This document shows, in pieces, positions 17,128 through 26,470 of a DNA stretch of 55,414 bases. A program made the position numbers and the translations under genes. The first letter of the stretch is position 1. Every line of letters starts with the position of its first letter. This DNA comes from Rhodococcus maanshanensis NBRC 100610 (GTDB lineage Bacteria > Actinomycetota > Actinomycetes > Mycobacteriales > Mycobacteriaceae). The stretch covers positions 1 to 55,414 of the forward strand of contig NZ_BCXA01000051.1 of assembly GCF_001894865.1 (NCBI RefSeq), given 5' to 3'. The notes under the pieces are model-generated. The model was not told the DNA's origin and searched no databases. It saw only the letters and a list, made by a program, of their open reading frames with translations.

Positions 17128-18147
17128 ATGCCGGTTGATAGAAATACCGGCGTGAACTTCAGCGGTCGCGCGACGGCGAGGGCGGCCGGGATCCTGCTCG
17201 GGTACGCGGCGGATCGGGCCGTGGCCGACCCCGTGCGGTGGCACCCTGTGGCCGGGTTCGGTCAGACCGCGGCGCTCCTCGAACGGCGCACGTACGCCGA
17301 TCGGCGCGCGGCGGGCACCGTGCACACCGCAGTCCTGGTCGGTGCGGTCACGGGCGTGACCCTGGTCGCCGTGCGATTCGGGCGCGGGCTGGGCTGGGCG
17401 GGGGAGACCGCGATCACCGCGGCCGCGACCTGGACCGCGCTCGGCGGCACCTCCCTGGTCCGCGTCGGCGCCGAGATGGCCGCGCGCGTCGAGGGCGGCG
17501 ACCTCGCCGCGGCCCGCGCGCTCATCCCGTCGCTGTGCGGGCGCGACCCGAACTCCCTCGACGCCGAGGGCCTGACAAGGGCCACCGTCGAATCGGTCGC
17601 CGAGAACACCTCCGATGCCACCGTCGGGCCGCTGTTCTGGGCGGCCGTCGCGGGGGCCCCTGGTGCGCTCGGCTACCGGGCGATCAACACCCTCGACGCG
17701 ATGATCGGCTACCGCTCGGACCGGTACCTGCGCTTCGGCTGGGCGGCGGCCCGGCTCGACGACCTGGTGAATCTGGTGCCCGCCCGCGTGACCGGGCTGC
17801 TCGCCGTGCTCACCGCGCCGGCCGTGGGCGGATCGCCCGCCGCCGCGGCGGCGGCGTGGCGGCGGGACGCGGCGGCGCATCCCAGCCCCAATGCCGGTGT
17901 CGCCGAGGCGTCGATGGCCGGCGCGCTGGGGGTGCGGCTCGGCGGTCGCACCGAGTATCCGCACGGCGTCGAGGAGCGGCCGACGCTCGGCGACGGTCCG
18001 CCGCCTGCCACCGCGGACCTGCGGCGGGTGGTGCGGCTCTCCTCGGCGGTGCAGATCGGCGCCGCGCTCGGGTCAGCGGCGCTTGCCGTAGCGATCGGCG
18101 AGCTTCGCCTCCGTCGCGGTCAGTGCCGCGGGCTCGGGCTGCGCTGA
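17128..18147 (+). CDS. cobD: Adenosylcobinamide-phosphate synthase CobD (CbiB)
   Basis: This integral membrane protein of about 339 residues attaches (R)-1-aminopropan-2-ol (or its phosphate) to adenosylcobyric acid. Typical segments are GYAADRAVADPVRWHPVAGF, the EGLTRATVESVAENTSDATV region, NTLDAMIGYRSDRY, and AHPSPNAGVAEASMAGALGV. ATG at 17128 is used; GTG at 17152 is an alternative start. The last 75 bases overlap the convergent SURF1 gene, which gives CobD an unusual basic C-terminus (LRLRRGQCRGLGLR). cobC, for the aminopropanol branch, lies 2 kb downstream. Confidence 0.93.
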   Translation: MPVDRNTGVNFSGRATARAAGILLGYAADRAVADPVRWHPVAGFGQTAALLERRTYADRRAAGTVHTAVLVGAVTGVTLVAVRFGRGLGWAGETAITAAATWTALGGTSLVRVGAEMAARVEGGDLAAARALIPSLCGRDPNSLDAEGLTRATVESVAENTSDATVGPLFWAAVAGAPGALGYRAINTLDAMIGYRSDRYLRFGWAAARLDDLVNLVPARVTGLLAVLTAPAVGGSPAAAAAAWRRDAAAHPSPNAGVAEASMAGALGVRLGGRTEYPHGVEERPTLGDGPPPATADLRRVVRLSSAVQIGAALGSAALAVAIGELRLRRGQCRGLGLR

Positions 18148-18987
18148 GCGACCGAACCGGCGCCGCGGCAGCGTGATGTCGTCGGTGGCGCCTGCGGGTT
18201 CGGCGGCGGGCGCAGGGGTGGCGGGGGCCGCCGCCGGCTCTGCGGCGCGGGAGCGGCGGCGCTCGCGGATCTCGGCGCGCGCGAAGTAGATCAGCCCGAG
18301 CGGGGCCATGATCCCGAACGCCAGCCACTGCAGCCCGTACGACAGGTACGGGCCCGCATCGAGCTGGGGCAGCGGGATCGGCTTCAGACCGCCCGGCTGG
18401 TCGGGGGCGAGCTGGAAGTAGGCGTCGACGGGCTCGAGGCCGAGCGTGGCACCGATCTGGCCCGCGTCGATGAAGTAGACCTGCTCGTAGCCGTTCTCCC
18501 GGATCGGGTCCTTGCCCGGCACGGTGCCCTCCGAGACCCGCGCCCGCGCGGTGACGGTCACCTGGTCGGTTGGCGCGGGTGCGAACGACGGCGGCACGGC
18601 GCCCTGCTCCGGGCGGGCATACCCGCGGTTGACCAGGACGATCCGGCCGTCGGTCAACCGCAGCGGGGTGATGACCTCGTAGGCGGGCGAATCCTCGATC
18701 GAGCGCAGCCGGATCAGGACGTCGCTGCCGGGCAGGTAGCTGCCGGTCAGGGTCACCTGGCGCCACTCGTCGTCCCGGTCCAGCGGTCCCGACTCGGGCA
18801 GGATCGACTCGACGGGCACCGGCTCGGCGTTGCTCGACTCCTCGATCAGCCGATTGCGGTGCTCGGTGTCGGTGTTCTTCCCGAGCTGCCACGGGGCGAG
18901 CACGGTGAAGCACATGAAGGCGAACCCGGCGACGACGGCGGCCAGCGCCAACCAGCCCGGACGCAGCAGAAACTTCAGCCTTCGCAC
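18073..18987 (-). CDS. SURF1-family cytochrome oxidase assembly protein
   Basis: This protein of about 304 residues has two membrane helices: one near the N-terminus (PGWLALAAVVAGFAFMCFTV, followed by LAPWQLGKN) and one near residue 230 (WLAFGIMAPLGLIYFARAEI). The part between them, outside the membrane, has SURF1 motifs (GRIVLVNRGYARPEQ, YFQLAPDQPGGL). A Pro/Ala-rich cytoplasmic tail ends the protein. SURF1 proteins assist assembly of the aa3 oxidase. GTG at 18987 is chosen because the product then begins just before the first helix; ATG at 19059 would overlap ptpA. Its 3' end overlaps cobD. Confidence 0.9.
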   Translation of the reverse strand: MRRLKFLLRPGWLALAAVVAGFAFMCFTVLAPWQLGKNTDTEHRNRLIEESSNAEPVPVESILPESGPLDRDDEWRQVTLTGSYLPGSDVLIRLRSIEDSPAYEVITPLRLTDGRIVLVNRGYARPEQGAVPPSFAPAPTDQVTVTARARVSEGTVPGKDPIRENGYEQVYFIDAGQIGATLGLEPVDAYFQLAPDQPGGLKPIPLPQLDAGPYLSYGLQWLAFGIMAPLGLIYFARAEIRERRRSRAAEPAAAPATPAPAAEPAGATDDITLPRRRFGRSAQPEPAALTATEAKLADRYGKRR

Positions 18988-19037
18988 GGTTCCACGGTAC
19001 TTGCCGCGCCGACCAGCCCGGTCGACCGGTGTCCGAT

Positions 19038-19541
19038 TCAGCGCTGCTCGCGTACCCACTGCAGCAGTCCGGGCACGGCGGCCTCGATCTGCTCGCGCAC
19101 GAGCTCGAAGTCGGCGCGGTCGCCGTAGTACGGGTCCGGCACCGAGTCGCCGTCCGCGTCGGGATCGAAGCTCCGCAGCAGACGACGCCGCTCCGTTGGC
19201 ACCCCGAGATGCGCCAGCGCGCGGTCGTGGCCGGTGTCGAGCGCGACCACCAGGTCGGCGTCGAGATGGTCGCGGTCGACCTGCGCCGCCCGGTGCCCGG
19301 TGGGGTAGCCGTGTCCGCGCAGCACCGCGTTGGTGCGGTCGTCGGCCTCGTGCCCGACGTGCCAGTCGCCGGTGCCCGCGCTCGACACCCGGACCCGCCC
19401 GTCGAGGCCAGCCTCGCGCAGGTGTCCGAGCAGGATCTTCTCGGCCATCGGGGACCGGCAGATGTTGCCGGTGCAGACGAAGGTGATGTGCAGTGGGAGG
19501 TCGGCGACATTCCCCGTCGCCGCGCTCGCCTCAGCCGGCAT
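19038..19541 (-). CDS. ptpA: Low-molecular-weight protein tyrosine phosphatase PtpA
   Basis: This 167-residue phosphatase has the CX5R loop FVCTGNICRSPMAE and the catalytic Asp in VPDPYYGDRADF. The fold is that of mycobacterial PtpA. ATG at 19541 has GGGAGG seven bases upstream and overlaps the end of the HAD gene by 11 bases, so the two are co-transcribed. In M. tuberculosis the equivalent HAD neighbour is reported to phosphorylate PtpA; the same pairing is kept here. Confidence 0.94.
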   Translation of the reverse strand: MPAEASAATGNVADLPLHITFVCTGNICRSPMAEKILLGHLREAGLDGRVRVSSAGTGDWHVGHEADDRTNAVLRGHGYPTGHRAAQVDRDHLDADLVVALDTGHDRALAHLGVPTERRRLLRSFDPDADGDSVPDPYYGDRADFELVREQIEAAVPGLLQWVREQR

Positions 19542-20205
19542 GGAGGACCCTCCCGAGCTCGTCGACGGTGTCAACCGACCATCGGGCGCCCTCGGCCTCC
19601 GCGGCGGAGCCGTAGCCCCAGCCGACGAACACCGTCGGGATGCCCCAGTGCGCGGCGCCGTGCACGTCGTGTTCGCGGTCGCCGACCATCACCACGTCGG
19701 GGGTGCCGCCGCTGCGCGCGTCGATCGGTTCGATGCCGAGTCCGCGGAGCGCGTGCTCGATCACGTCGACCTTCGCGCGCCGCGAGGTGTCGTCGGAGGC
19801 TCCGGCGATGACCTCGAAGTGCTCGGCGAGCGCGAAGTGTTCGAGGATCCGGCGCGCGAACCGTTCCGACTTGGACGTCGCGACCGCCAGCCGGGACCCG
19901 CGGCCCGCGGCGGTGGCGAGCAGGTCGCCGATGCCGTCGAACACCGCGTTCTCCGCCCAGCCGACCTCGTCGTAGCGCTCGAGGTAGCTGGCGAAGGCGC
20001 GCTGGGTGGTCTCCTCGTCGAGCCCGAGCGAGCGCAGGGTGTCCACCATCGGCGGCCCGACGATCCGGTCCAGCAGGGCGCCGTCGGGTTCGGGGGCGCC
20101 GACCGCGGCCAGCGCGTGCCGGAAGCCGGCCACGATGCCCGGCGCCGAATCGGTGAGGGTGCCGTCGAGGTCGAAGAGTGTCACGGTGGGGCTCACGCCC
20201 ACCAT
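19531..20205 (-). CDS. HAD-superfamily hydrolase (Gph/PtkA-like)
   Basis: This 224-residue protein has HAD motifs I (FDLDGTLTDSAPG), II (LAVATSKSERFARR), III (Lys in TSRRAKVDVIEHAL) and IV (DVVMVGDREHDVHGAA), with an alpha-helical type-1 cap. It resembles phosphoglycolate phosphatases and holds the position of PtkA (Rv2232) next to ptpA. Hydrolase or kinase activity cannot be told from sequence. ATG at 20205 is used; GTG six bases further on is an alternative. The 47-base divergent gap to cobC holds both promoters. Confidence 0.88.
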   Translation of the reverse strand: MVGVSPTVTLFDLDGTLTDSAPGIVAGFRHALAAVGAPEPDGALLDRIVGPPMVDTLRSLGLDEETTQRAFASYLERYDEVGWAENAVFDGIGDLLATAAGRGSRLAVATSKSERFARRILEHFALAEHFEVIAGASDDTSRRAKVDVIEHALRGLGIEPIDARSGGTPDVVMVGDREHDVHGAAHWGIPTVFVGWGYGSAAEAEGARWSVDTVDELGRVLHAG

Positions 20206-20252
20206 CCTGCCCGTTGTCCTGCCCGGCGACGCGACCGCCATAAACTCCCCTC

Positions 20253-21287
20253 GTGGACACCCGCTCCCCGCAGTGGACCGACCTGCGGCATCACGGCGAC
20301 ATCGACGCCGAACCCGGACTGCTCGACTTCGCCGTCAACGTGCGCGGCGACGGGCCGCCCGACTGGCTGCGCCGACGCCTGGTCGAGGCGCTGGGAACGC
20401 TGGGCCGATACCCGGAGGTCGCCGCGGAGGAGGCCGCGCGGGACCAGGTCGCAGCGCGGCACGGCCGCCGCCGCGACGAGGTGCTGCTGCTCTCGGGCGG
20501 CGCCGAGGGGTTCGCCATGCTGCCGCGGCTCGCGCCCGCGCGGGCGGCGCTGATCCACCCCTCGTTCACCGAGCCCGAGTGGGCGCTGCGGGAGGCGGGA
20601 GTCGCGGTCACGACGGTGATGCTGGACGAGCCGTACCGGCTCGATCCGGCCGCTGTCCCCGAGGACGCGGACCTGGTGGTGATCGGCAACCCGACCAACC
20701 CGACCTCGGTGCTGCACCCCGCCGCGGACATCCTGGCGATGCGCAGGCCCGGCCGGATCCTGGTCGTCGACGAGGCGTTCGGGGACGCCGTGCCGGGCGA
20801 GCCGGAGTCGCTGGCGGGGCTGTCCCTGCCCGACGTGCTGGTTCTGCGCAGCCTGACCAAGACGTTCGCGCTGGCGGGGCTGCGGTGCGGGTACGTGCTC
20901 GGTCCACCGGAGTTGTTGGCACGCCTGCAGGTCGGGCGGGCGCACTGGCCGCTCGGCAGCCTGCAGGTGGAGGCGATCCGGGCGTGCAGCGAGCCGGCCG
21001 CCGTCGCGTGGGCGCGCCGCGAGGCGGACGTGATCGAGGCCGAGCGCGCGGAGATGGTCGCGATGCTGACCGAGGCGGGCGTCGCCGTGCACGGTCCGGC
21101 GCGGGGGCCGTTCCTGCTGCTGCGGGTGCCGGACGGCGAGGCGGTGCGAGCGCGGCTGCGGGACAAGGGGATCGCGGTGCGCCGATGTGACACCTTCCCC
21201 GGCCTCGGCCCCGACCACCTGCGGGTCGCGGTCCGGGACTCCGCCCAGGCGCTGGTGTTGGTCGACGCGATGAGAGAGGTGCTGTGA
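20253..21287 (+). CDS. cobC: CobC-type PLP-dependent aminotransferase/decarboxylase (Rv2231c-like)
   Basis: This 344-residue fold-type I PLP enzyme is close to histidinol-phosphate aminotransferases and L-threonine-O-3-phosphate decarboxylase. Visible are the [20 protein letters not shown] cofactor region, [22 protein letters not shown], and the PLP Lys in [20 protein letters not shown]. In M. tuberculosis Rv2231c is named cobC and is thought to make aminopropanol phosphate for cobalamin. It overlaps the Nif3 gene start (TGATG). GTG start. Confidence 0.88.
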   Translation: MDTRSPQWTDLRHHGDIDAEPGLLDFAVNVRGDGPPDWLRRRLVEALGTLGRYPEVAAEEAARDQVAARHGRRRDEVLLLSGGAEGFAMLPRLAPARAALIHPSFTEPEWALREAGVAVTTVMLDEPYRLDPAAVPEDADLVVIGNPTNPTSVLHPAADILAMRRPGRILVVDEAFGDAVPGEPESLAGLSLPDVLVLRSLTKTFALAGLRCGYVLGPPELLARLQVGRAHWPLGSLQVEAIRACSEPAAVAWARREADVIEAERAEMVAMLTEAGVAVHGPARGPFLLLRVPDGEAVRARLRDKGIAVRRCDTFPGLGPDHLRVAVRDSAQALVLVDAMREVL

Positions 21288-22417
21288 TGGCTGTTCGGCT
21301 GGCCGAGGTGATCGACGCGCTGGAGCAGGCCTATCCGCCCGCGCTGGCCGAGAGTTGGGACTCCGTCGGCCTGGTGTGCGGCGACCCCGCCGACGAGGTC
21401 AGCCGGGTGCTGATCGCCGTCGACGCCACCGAGTCGGTGGTCGAGGAGGCATTGGCCTGGGACGCGCAACTGCTGCTCGTGCACCATCCGCTGCTGCTAC
21501 GAGGGGTGGACACCGTCGGCGCGCACACCCCGAAGGGTGCGCTGGTACACCGGCTGATCCGGTCCGGGTGCGCGCTGTACACCGCGCACACCAACGCCGA
21601 CTCCGCGGATCCCGGGGTGTCCGACGCGCTGGCGCTGGCCCTTGGCCTGACGGTCACGGGCCCGCTGGACCCGGCGCCGGCCGAGCCGCTCGACAAGTGG
21701 GTGGTGATGGTCCCGACGACGGACACCGACGCCGTGCGCGGGGCGCTCTTCGCCGCCGGCGCGGGCGAGGTCGGGGACTACCGCGACTGCAGCTGGACGG
21801 TCACCGGCACCGGACAGTTCCTGCCGGGCGCGACCGCGAACCCGGCGCTGGGCGAGGTCGGCCGGCTCGAGCGGGTCGCCGAGGACCGGGTGGAGGTGGT
21901 GGCCAGGCGGTCGCTGCGACGCCGGGTGCTCGGCGCGCTGCGCGACGCCCACCCCTACGAGGAGCCGGCCTTCGACGTCCTCGAGCTGGCGGACACCGGG
22001 TCGCCGCGGGGCATCGGCCGGATCGGTGAGCTCGCGGCGCCGGAGACGTTGCGCCAGTTCACCGCCCGGGTGCGGGCCGCGCTGCCCGAGACCACCTGGG
22101 GCGTGCGCGCGGCGGGAGACCCGGACGCGCAGGTGCGGACGGTGGCGGTGTGCGGCGGGTCCGGCGACTCGCTGCTCGGCGTCGCCGCCGCCCGCGGTGT
22201 GGACGCCTACGTGACGGCCGACCTGCGTCATCACCCAGCGGACGAGCACCTGCGCGCGGGCGGCCCCGCGCTGGTCGACGTCGCGCACTGGGCCAGCGAG
22301 TTCCCCTGGTGCGTGCAGGCCAGGGGAGTGCTCGACGCCCGGTTCGCCGGGACCCCCGGCTGGGCGAGCGCCGTGTCCGCGGTCCGCACCGACCCGTGGA
22401 CGCTGGGCGGCTGCTAG
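21287..22417 (+). CDS. Nif3-like dinuclear metal centre protein
   Basis: This 376-residue protein of the Nif3/YbgI/YqfO family has the metal-binding N-terminal half ([31 protein letters not shown]) and the C-terminal half ([26 protein letters not shown]). A CutA1-like insert lies in the middle ([20 protein letters not shown]..). Members assemble into hexameric rings with two metals per subunit; a GTP cyclohydrolase-like role has been proposed but is not settled. Its ATG overlaps the cobC stop. Confidence 0.91.
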   Translation: MAVRLAEVIDALEQAYPPALAESWDSVGLVCGDPADEVSRVLIAVDATESVVEEALAWDAQLLLVHHPLLLRGVDTVGAHTPKGALVHRLIRSGCALYTAHTNADSADPGVSDALALALGLTVTGPLDPAPAEPLDKWVVMVPTTDTDAVRGALFAAGAGEVGDYRDCSWTVTGTGQFLPGATANPALGEVGRLERVAEDRVEVVARRSLRRRVLGALRDAHPYEEPAFDVLELADTGSPRGIGRIGELAAPETLRQFTARVRAALPETTWGVRAAGDPDAQVRTVAVCGGSGDSLLGVAAARGVDAYVTADLRHHPADEHLRAGGPALVDVAHWASEFPWCVQARGVLDARFAGTPGWASAVSAVRTDPWTLGGC

Positions 22418-22445
22418 GGCACGTCTCCCAAATCCCTACCGGCGG

Positions 22446-23672
22446 CTAGCTCGTCGCCCGCACCCGCTCGGGCACGCTCTCGTAGCGGCTGACGTCGATG
22501 GCGTTCGCCGCCCGGGTGGAGATCCAGGCCAGCAGCCCGCTCAGCGGGCCGAAGGTCAGCACCTTGTACATCCGGTTGCGCTGGCCGAGCTTCTTCGCGG
22601 TCGGCGGGGCGAGGAAGGGACCGGCGCCCTTGGCGACCTTCTGGCAGGCCGTCGCGTAGCCGCGGATCTGCTCCTCGTACCGCGCGAACGCGGCGCGGTG
22701 GTCGCCGTCCGCGGCGGCCAGCTCGGCGGCCAGCACGTAGGCGCTGATCAGCGACATGCCTGCACCCATCCCGCCGCAGGTGGCGCCGTAGCCGGCGTCG
22801 CCGATCAGGGCGATCCGGCCCTGGCTGTAGCGGTCCATCTCGACCACGCTGATCGAGTCGAAGTAGAAGCTCGTCGCGGACTCGAGCTCGCGCATCAGGG
22901 TCTGCGTCCGCCAGCCGACGCCGGCCATGACGTCGGCGAGTATCCGCTTCTGCTGGTCGATGTCGCGGTGGTCGTAGTCGATGGGGGCCGACTCGAACAG
23001 GCACATGACCTCGCACTCGTCGCCGCTCCTGGTGCCGTACGCCATCACGCCGACGCCCGGCTCGTTGTAGAGGACGGTGTCGTCGCCGAGGTCGATCGTG
23101 TTGGGCGCGTTGAAGATAGCGACGTAGTAGCCGGACTGGGTGAGGAACCGGGACTCGTCACCGAAGGTCAGCTTGCGGACGTTGGAGTGCAGGCCGTCGG
23201 CGCCGATCACCAGGTCGAAGGTGCGCGGTGCGCCGTGTTCGAAGGTGACGTGCACGCCCTCGTCGGTGTCGGTCAGTCCGGTGATCGAGTCGCCGAAGAC
23301 GTACTCGGTGTAGGCCTCGGTCTTGTCGAACAGGAGCTGGGCGAGGTCGCCGCGCTGGATCTCGACGTCGCCGCCGGTGAACTCGGGGGGCAGGCTGGCG
23401 AGCGTCCGGCCGTCGGCGTCGATGACGTTCAGCCGGCCGCCGGGCGTGCGGAGTTCGCGGATCTCGTCGAGCAGGCCCATCCGGGTCAGCATCTGCAGGT
23501 GTGCCGCGCCACGGAAGTCGACAGCCTGGCCGCCCTCGCGCAGTCCCGGTGCGCGCTCGACGACGGTGGCGGAGAAACCGAATCGGTGCAGCCAGAACGC
23601 CAGGGCTGGGCCGGCCAGGCCGGCCCCGGAGATGAGGACGTTGCCGCTGCGTGCCGTTGTCGACTCGATCAT
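22446..23672 (-). CDS. FAD-dependent monooxygenase (PHBH fold)
   Basis: This 408-residue flavin hydroxylase has GAGLAGPALAFWLHRFGF at the N-terminus (Rossmann FAD motif), VVERAPGLREGG, the DLVIGADGLHSNVR motif, and the second FAD motif GRIALIGDAGYGATCGGMG. Relatives act on tetracyclines, anthracyclines or aromatic compounds; the substrate is unknown. ATG at 23672 has GGAGG six bases upstream. It is divergent from a TetR-type regulator, with three palindromes between them, so expression is probably induced by its substrate. Confidence 0.88.
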   Translation of the reverse strand: MIESTTARSGNVLISGAGLAGPALAFWLHRFGFSATVVERAPGLREGGQAVDFRGAAHLQMLTRMGLLDEIRELRTPGGRLNVIDADGRTLASLPPEFTGGDVEIQRGDLAQLLFDKTEAYTEYVFGDSITGLTDTDEGVHVTFEHGAPRTFDLVIGADGLHSNVRKLTFGDESRFLTQSGYYVAIFNAPNTIDLGDDTVLYNEPGVGVMAYGTRSGDECEVMCLFESAPIDYDHRDIDQQKRILADVMAGVGWRTQTLMRELESATSFYFDSISVVEMDRYSQGRIALIGDAGYGATCGGMGAGMSLISAYVLAAELAAADGDHRAAFARYEEQIRGYATACQKVAKGAGPFLAPPTAKKLGQRNRMYKVLTFGPLSGLLAWISTRAANAIDVSRYESVPERVRATS

Positions 23673-23693
23673 GGGTGCCTCCATATAGTAAGT

Positions 23694-23745
23694 GTGAATC
23701 GCATTCACTGTGAATGCCGTTCACGATTGAGTGTAGGTTATACAC
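23694..23745. promoter_or_regulatory. Three operator-like palindromes between the monooxygenase and tetR genes
   Basis: Three 15-base palindromes lie in the 124-base divergent gap: GTGAATCGCATTCAC (23694-23708), GTGAATGCCGTTCAC (23710-23724) and GTGTAGGTTATACAC (23731-23745). The first two share the GTGAA-N5-TTCAC pattern with centres 16 bases apart; the third has GTGTA-N5-TACAC. This is the expected layout for a TetR-family repressor controlling both directions. Confidence 0.78.
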
Positions 23746-23796
23746 AGTTTCGATTTGCGGTCAATCGCGGGCCGCGGCGACAACGGAGGAGAGCAG

Positions 23797-24501
23797 ATGA
23801 CCAGGGCATTCGAGCTGCTGTGGCGAGACGAGGAACCCGCGCGCCGGGGACGGCGCCCGAGCCTGAGCGTCCGGGAGGTGGTCGCGGCCGCCGTCGCCAT
23901 CGCCGATGCGGGTGGGCTCGATGCGGTGTCGCTGCAGCGAGTGGCCGCCGAGTTCGGGTTCACCACGACATCGCTGTACCGCTACGTCCCGGACAAGGCG
24001 ACGCTGCTCACGCTGATGCTGGACGAGGCGATCGGTCCGCCGCCCGACCTCGGCGACATCGAGGACGGCTGGCGGCCGCGGTTGGAGGCGTGGGCGCGCG
24101 AGCTCCACCGCCTGTTCGTGCGGCGCCCCTGGGTGCTCGCGTCGACCGGTGACGAGGGGGTGATGGGTCCGAATCAGCTCGGCTGGATGGACTCCGCGCT
24201 GCGCGCGTTCGCCGAGACCGGGTTGGCGCACCGCGATGTCCACCAACTGTTCCTGCTGCTCCTCGGGCATGTGCGAGGCGTCGCCGGTCAGGCGTCGTTG
24301 CCCGAGGCGACGGCCGAGCTGTGGCGCGGGGAGTGGCTCGGTTCGGTCTCGTCGATCGTCGATCGGCGCCGGGACGACTATCCCGCGCTGATCGACGCCA
24401 TCGACGGCGGCGCATTCGAGCCGGGGGACGGGGACGGGCTCGAGCTCGGGCTGCGATGCGTCCTCGACGGAATCGAGGTATTCGTCGCGCGGGCGCGGTG
24501 A
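23797..24501 (+). CDS. TetR/AcrR-family transcriptional regulator
   Basis: This 234-residue protein has an N-terminal TetR helix-turn-helix (REVVAAAVAIADAGGLDAVS, then FTTTSLYRYVPDKATLLTLM) and a TetR_C-type ligand domain. ATG at 23797 follows GGAGGAG. It is divergent from the FAD monooxygenase and most likely represses it and itself through the palindromes at 23694-23745. The ligand is unknown, but the pairing resembles drug-modifying or catabolic monooxygenase/repressor pairs. Confidence 0.9.
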   Translation: MTRAFELLWRDEEPARRGRRPSLSVREVVAAAVAIADAGGLDAVSLQRVAAEFGFTTTSLYRYVPDKATLLTLMLDEAIGPPPDLGDIEDGWRPRLEAWARELHRLFVRRPWVLASTGDEGVMGPNQLGWMDSALRAFAETGLAHRDVHQLFLLLLGHVRGVAGQASLPEATAELWRGEWLGSVSSIVDRRRDDYPALIDAIDGGAFEPGDGDGLELGLRCVLDGIEVFVARAR

Positions 24502-24589
24502 CCCTGCGCAGCTGTACTGTCGGCGGCCCGCAGAGCGGTACGGTAGCGGGGCCAATATCCCCACTCAGCACAAGCAGGAGCCCGCCCGC

Positions 24590-25327
24590 GTGAACGTCGA
24601 ACCCCGGATTCAGGCCAAGTTGCTCGACCTCGCCGCGGTGGATACCGAGCTGGCCAGGATCGCGCACCGCCGCCGGACGCTGCCCGAGCAGGAAGAGGTG
24701 CAGCGCCTCGAGTCCGACCGCGTGGCGCGCAAGGACGCCGCGGTCGCGGTGGAGATCGTCCTCGACGACCTGGATCGGGACATCAAGAAGCTCGAGGGTG
24801 AGGTGGACGCCGTCCGTCAGCGCGAGGAGCGCGACAGGAAGCTGCTCCAGAGCGGCACCGTCGGGGCCAAGCAGCTCACCGAGCTGGAGCACGAGCTCGG
24901 CAGCCTCGAGCGCAGGCAGTCGATCCTCGAGGACGAGCTGCTCGAGGTGATGGAGCGCCGCGAGGCCTCCCAGTCCGACTACGAGCACGCGGGCGCGCAG
25001 CTGAGCCAGATCGACGACGCCCTGATCGACGCCTCCCGTCGCCGCGACGACGCCGCCGCCGACCTCGACGCGGCCGAGCAGCGGTGCGTCGCCGATCGGG
25101 CCGCGCTCGAGCCGGAGTTCCCGGCCGACCTGCTCGCCATCTACGACCGTCAGCGGTCGGCAGGCGGCCCCGGTGCCGCGCTGCTGCAGGCCCGCCGGTG
25201 TGGCGCCTGCCGGATCGAGATCGACCGCGGCGAGATCTCCCGCATCGCGAAGGCCGACCCCGAGACGCTGATCCGCTGCCCCGAGTGCAACGCGATCATG
25301 GTGCGTACCAAGGAATCCGGGCTGTGA
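24590..25327 (+). CDS. Coiled-coil zinc-ribbon protein (CT398/Rv2229c type)
   Basis: This 245-residue protein is mostly a long antiparallel coiled coil (about residues 10-175, with EQEEVQRLESDRVARKDAAV and LTELEHELGSLERRQSILED) followed by a C4 zinc ribbon (RRCGACRIEI..IRCPECNAIMVR). The same arrangement is found in Rv2229c and CT398, which are thought to bind nucleic acid or partner proteins. The stop overlaps the GTG of the RNase H gene, so the two are coupled. GTG start after GCAGGAG. Confidence 0.9.
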   Translation: MNVEPRIQAKLLDLAAVDTELARIAHRRRTLPEQEEVQRLESDRVARKDAAVAVEIVLDDLDRDIKKLEGEVDAVRQREERDRKLLQSGTVGAKQLTELEHELGSLERRQSILEDELLEVMERREASQSDYEHAGAQLSQIDDALIDASRRRDDAAADLDAAEQRCVADRAALEPEFPADLLAIYDRQRSAGGPGAALLQARRCGACRIEIDRGEISRIAKADPETLIRCPECNAIMVRTKESGL

Positions 25328-26448
25328 CCCAGTCCGGGAGCTCCGGGCCCGGACATGTTTTCGTCGAGGCCGACGGCGGGTCGCGCGGGAACCCGGGGCC
25401 TGCCGGCTACGGCGCGGTCGTGTTCGACTCCGACCACGACCGGGTGCTGGCCGAACGGGGCGAATCCATCGGTATCGCGACCAACAACGTCGCCGAGTAC
25501 CGGGGGCTGATCGCCGGGCTGACCGCGGCCGCCGAGCTCGGCGCCCGTTCGGTGTCGGTGCGGATGGACTCGAAGCTGGTCGTCGAGCAGATGTCCGGGC
25601 GCTGGCAGGTCAAGCACCCGGACATGAAGCCGCTCGCCAGGCAGGCGGGCGAGCTGGCCGCCGGTTTCGACCGGGTGGACTACACCTGGATCCCCCGGGC
25701 CGAGAACTCGCACGCCGACGGGCTCGCGAACGAGGCCATGGACGGCCGGCCGACGAACCTGACGGCCCCCGCCTCCGCGGCGGAAACCGAGAAGCAGGCG
25801 CCCGCCCCGGTGTCGCCGGGATGGACGGGCGCGCTCGGCAAGCCGACCAGGATGCTGCTGCTGCGCCACGGGCAGACCGCGCTGTCGGTCGAGCGCCGCT
25901 ACTCCGGCCGCGGCAATCCCGAGCTGACCGACCTCGGTCTGACGCAGGCCCGCGCGGCCGCGAAGCGGATCGGCGAGCGCGGCGGCATCACGGCGGTCCT
26001 GACGTCGCCGCTGGGACGCGCGCGACAGACCGCCGAGGCGGTGGCCGCCGAGCTCGCCCTGCCGGTCCGGGTCCACGAGGGTCTGATCGAGACGGATTTC
26101 GGTGACTGGGAGGGACTGACCTTCGGGGAGGCGTCAGCGCGCGACCCGGAGCTGCACCGTCGGTGGATCTCCGACACCTCCGTCCGGCCGCCCGGCGGCG
26201 AGAGCTTCGACGAGGTGCGAGCGCGCATCGAGCGGGTGCGCGACGAGCTGGTGGCCGAGTTCCCCGGCGCGAACCTGCTGCTGGTCTCGCACGTCACGCC
26301 CATCAAGACCCTGCTGCAGATGGCATTGGACGTCGGGCCGTCCCTGCTCTACCGGCTGCATCTGGACCTGGCCTCGCTGTCCATCGCGGAGTTCTACCCC
26401 GACGGCGGCGCCTCGGTGCGCCTGGCCAACGACACCTCGCACCTGTAG
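25324..26448 (+). CDS. Bifunctional RNase H / histidine acid phosphatase
   Basis: This 374-residue fusion has an N-terminal type I RNase H domain (FVEADGGSRGNPGPAGYG, NVAEYRGLIAGL, RMDSKLVVEQMSGRW, ENSHADGLANEAMD, giving the D-E-D-D set). A linker of about 30 residues leads to a histidine phosphatase domain (MLLLRHGQTALSVERRYSGR, LTSPLGRARQTAEAV, ETDFGDWEG, LLLVSHVTP). The same fusion is known in mycobacteria as Rv2228c, where the phosphatase half acts on alpha-ribazole phosphate (CobC-like). GTG overlaps the preceding stop by three bases. Confidence 0.94.
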   Translation: MTQSGSSGPGHVFVEADGGSRGNPGPAGYGAVVFDSDHDRVLAERGESIGIATNNVAEYRGLIAGLTAAAELGARSVSVRMDSKLVVEQMSGRWQVKHPDMKPLARQAGELAAGFDRVDYTWIPRAENSHADGLANEAMDGRPTNLTAPASAAETEKQAPAPVSPGWTGALGKPTRMLLLRHGQTALSVERRYSGRGNPELTDLGLTQARAAAKRIGERGGITAVLTSPLGRARQTAEAVAAELALPVRVHEGLIETDFGDWEGLTFGEASARDPELHRRWISDTSVRPPGGESFDEVRARIERVRDELVAEFPGANLLLVSHVTPIKTLLQMALDVGPSLLYRLHLDLASLSIAEFYPDGGASVRLANDTSHL

Positions 26449-26470
26449 TGCGGCTGCGCCGCCCGTGAGT

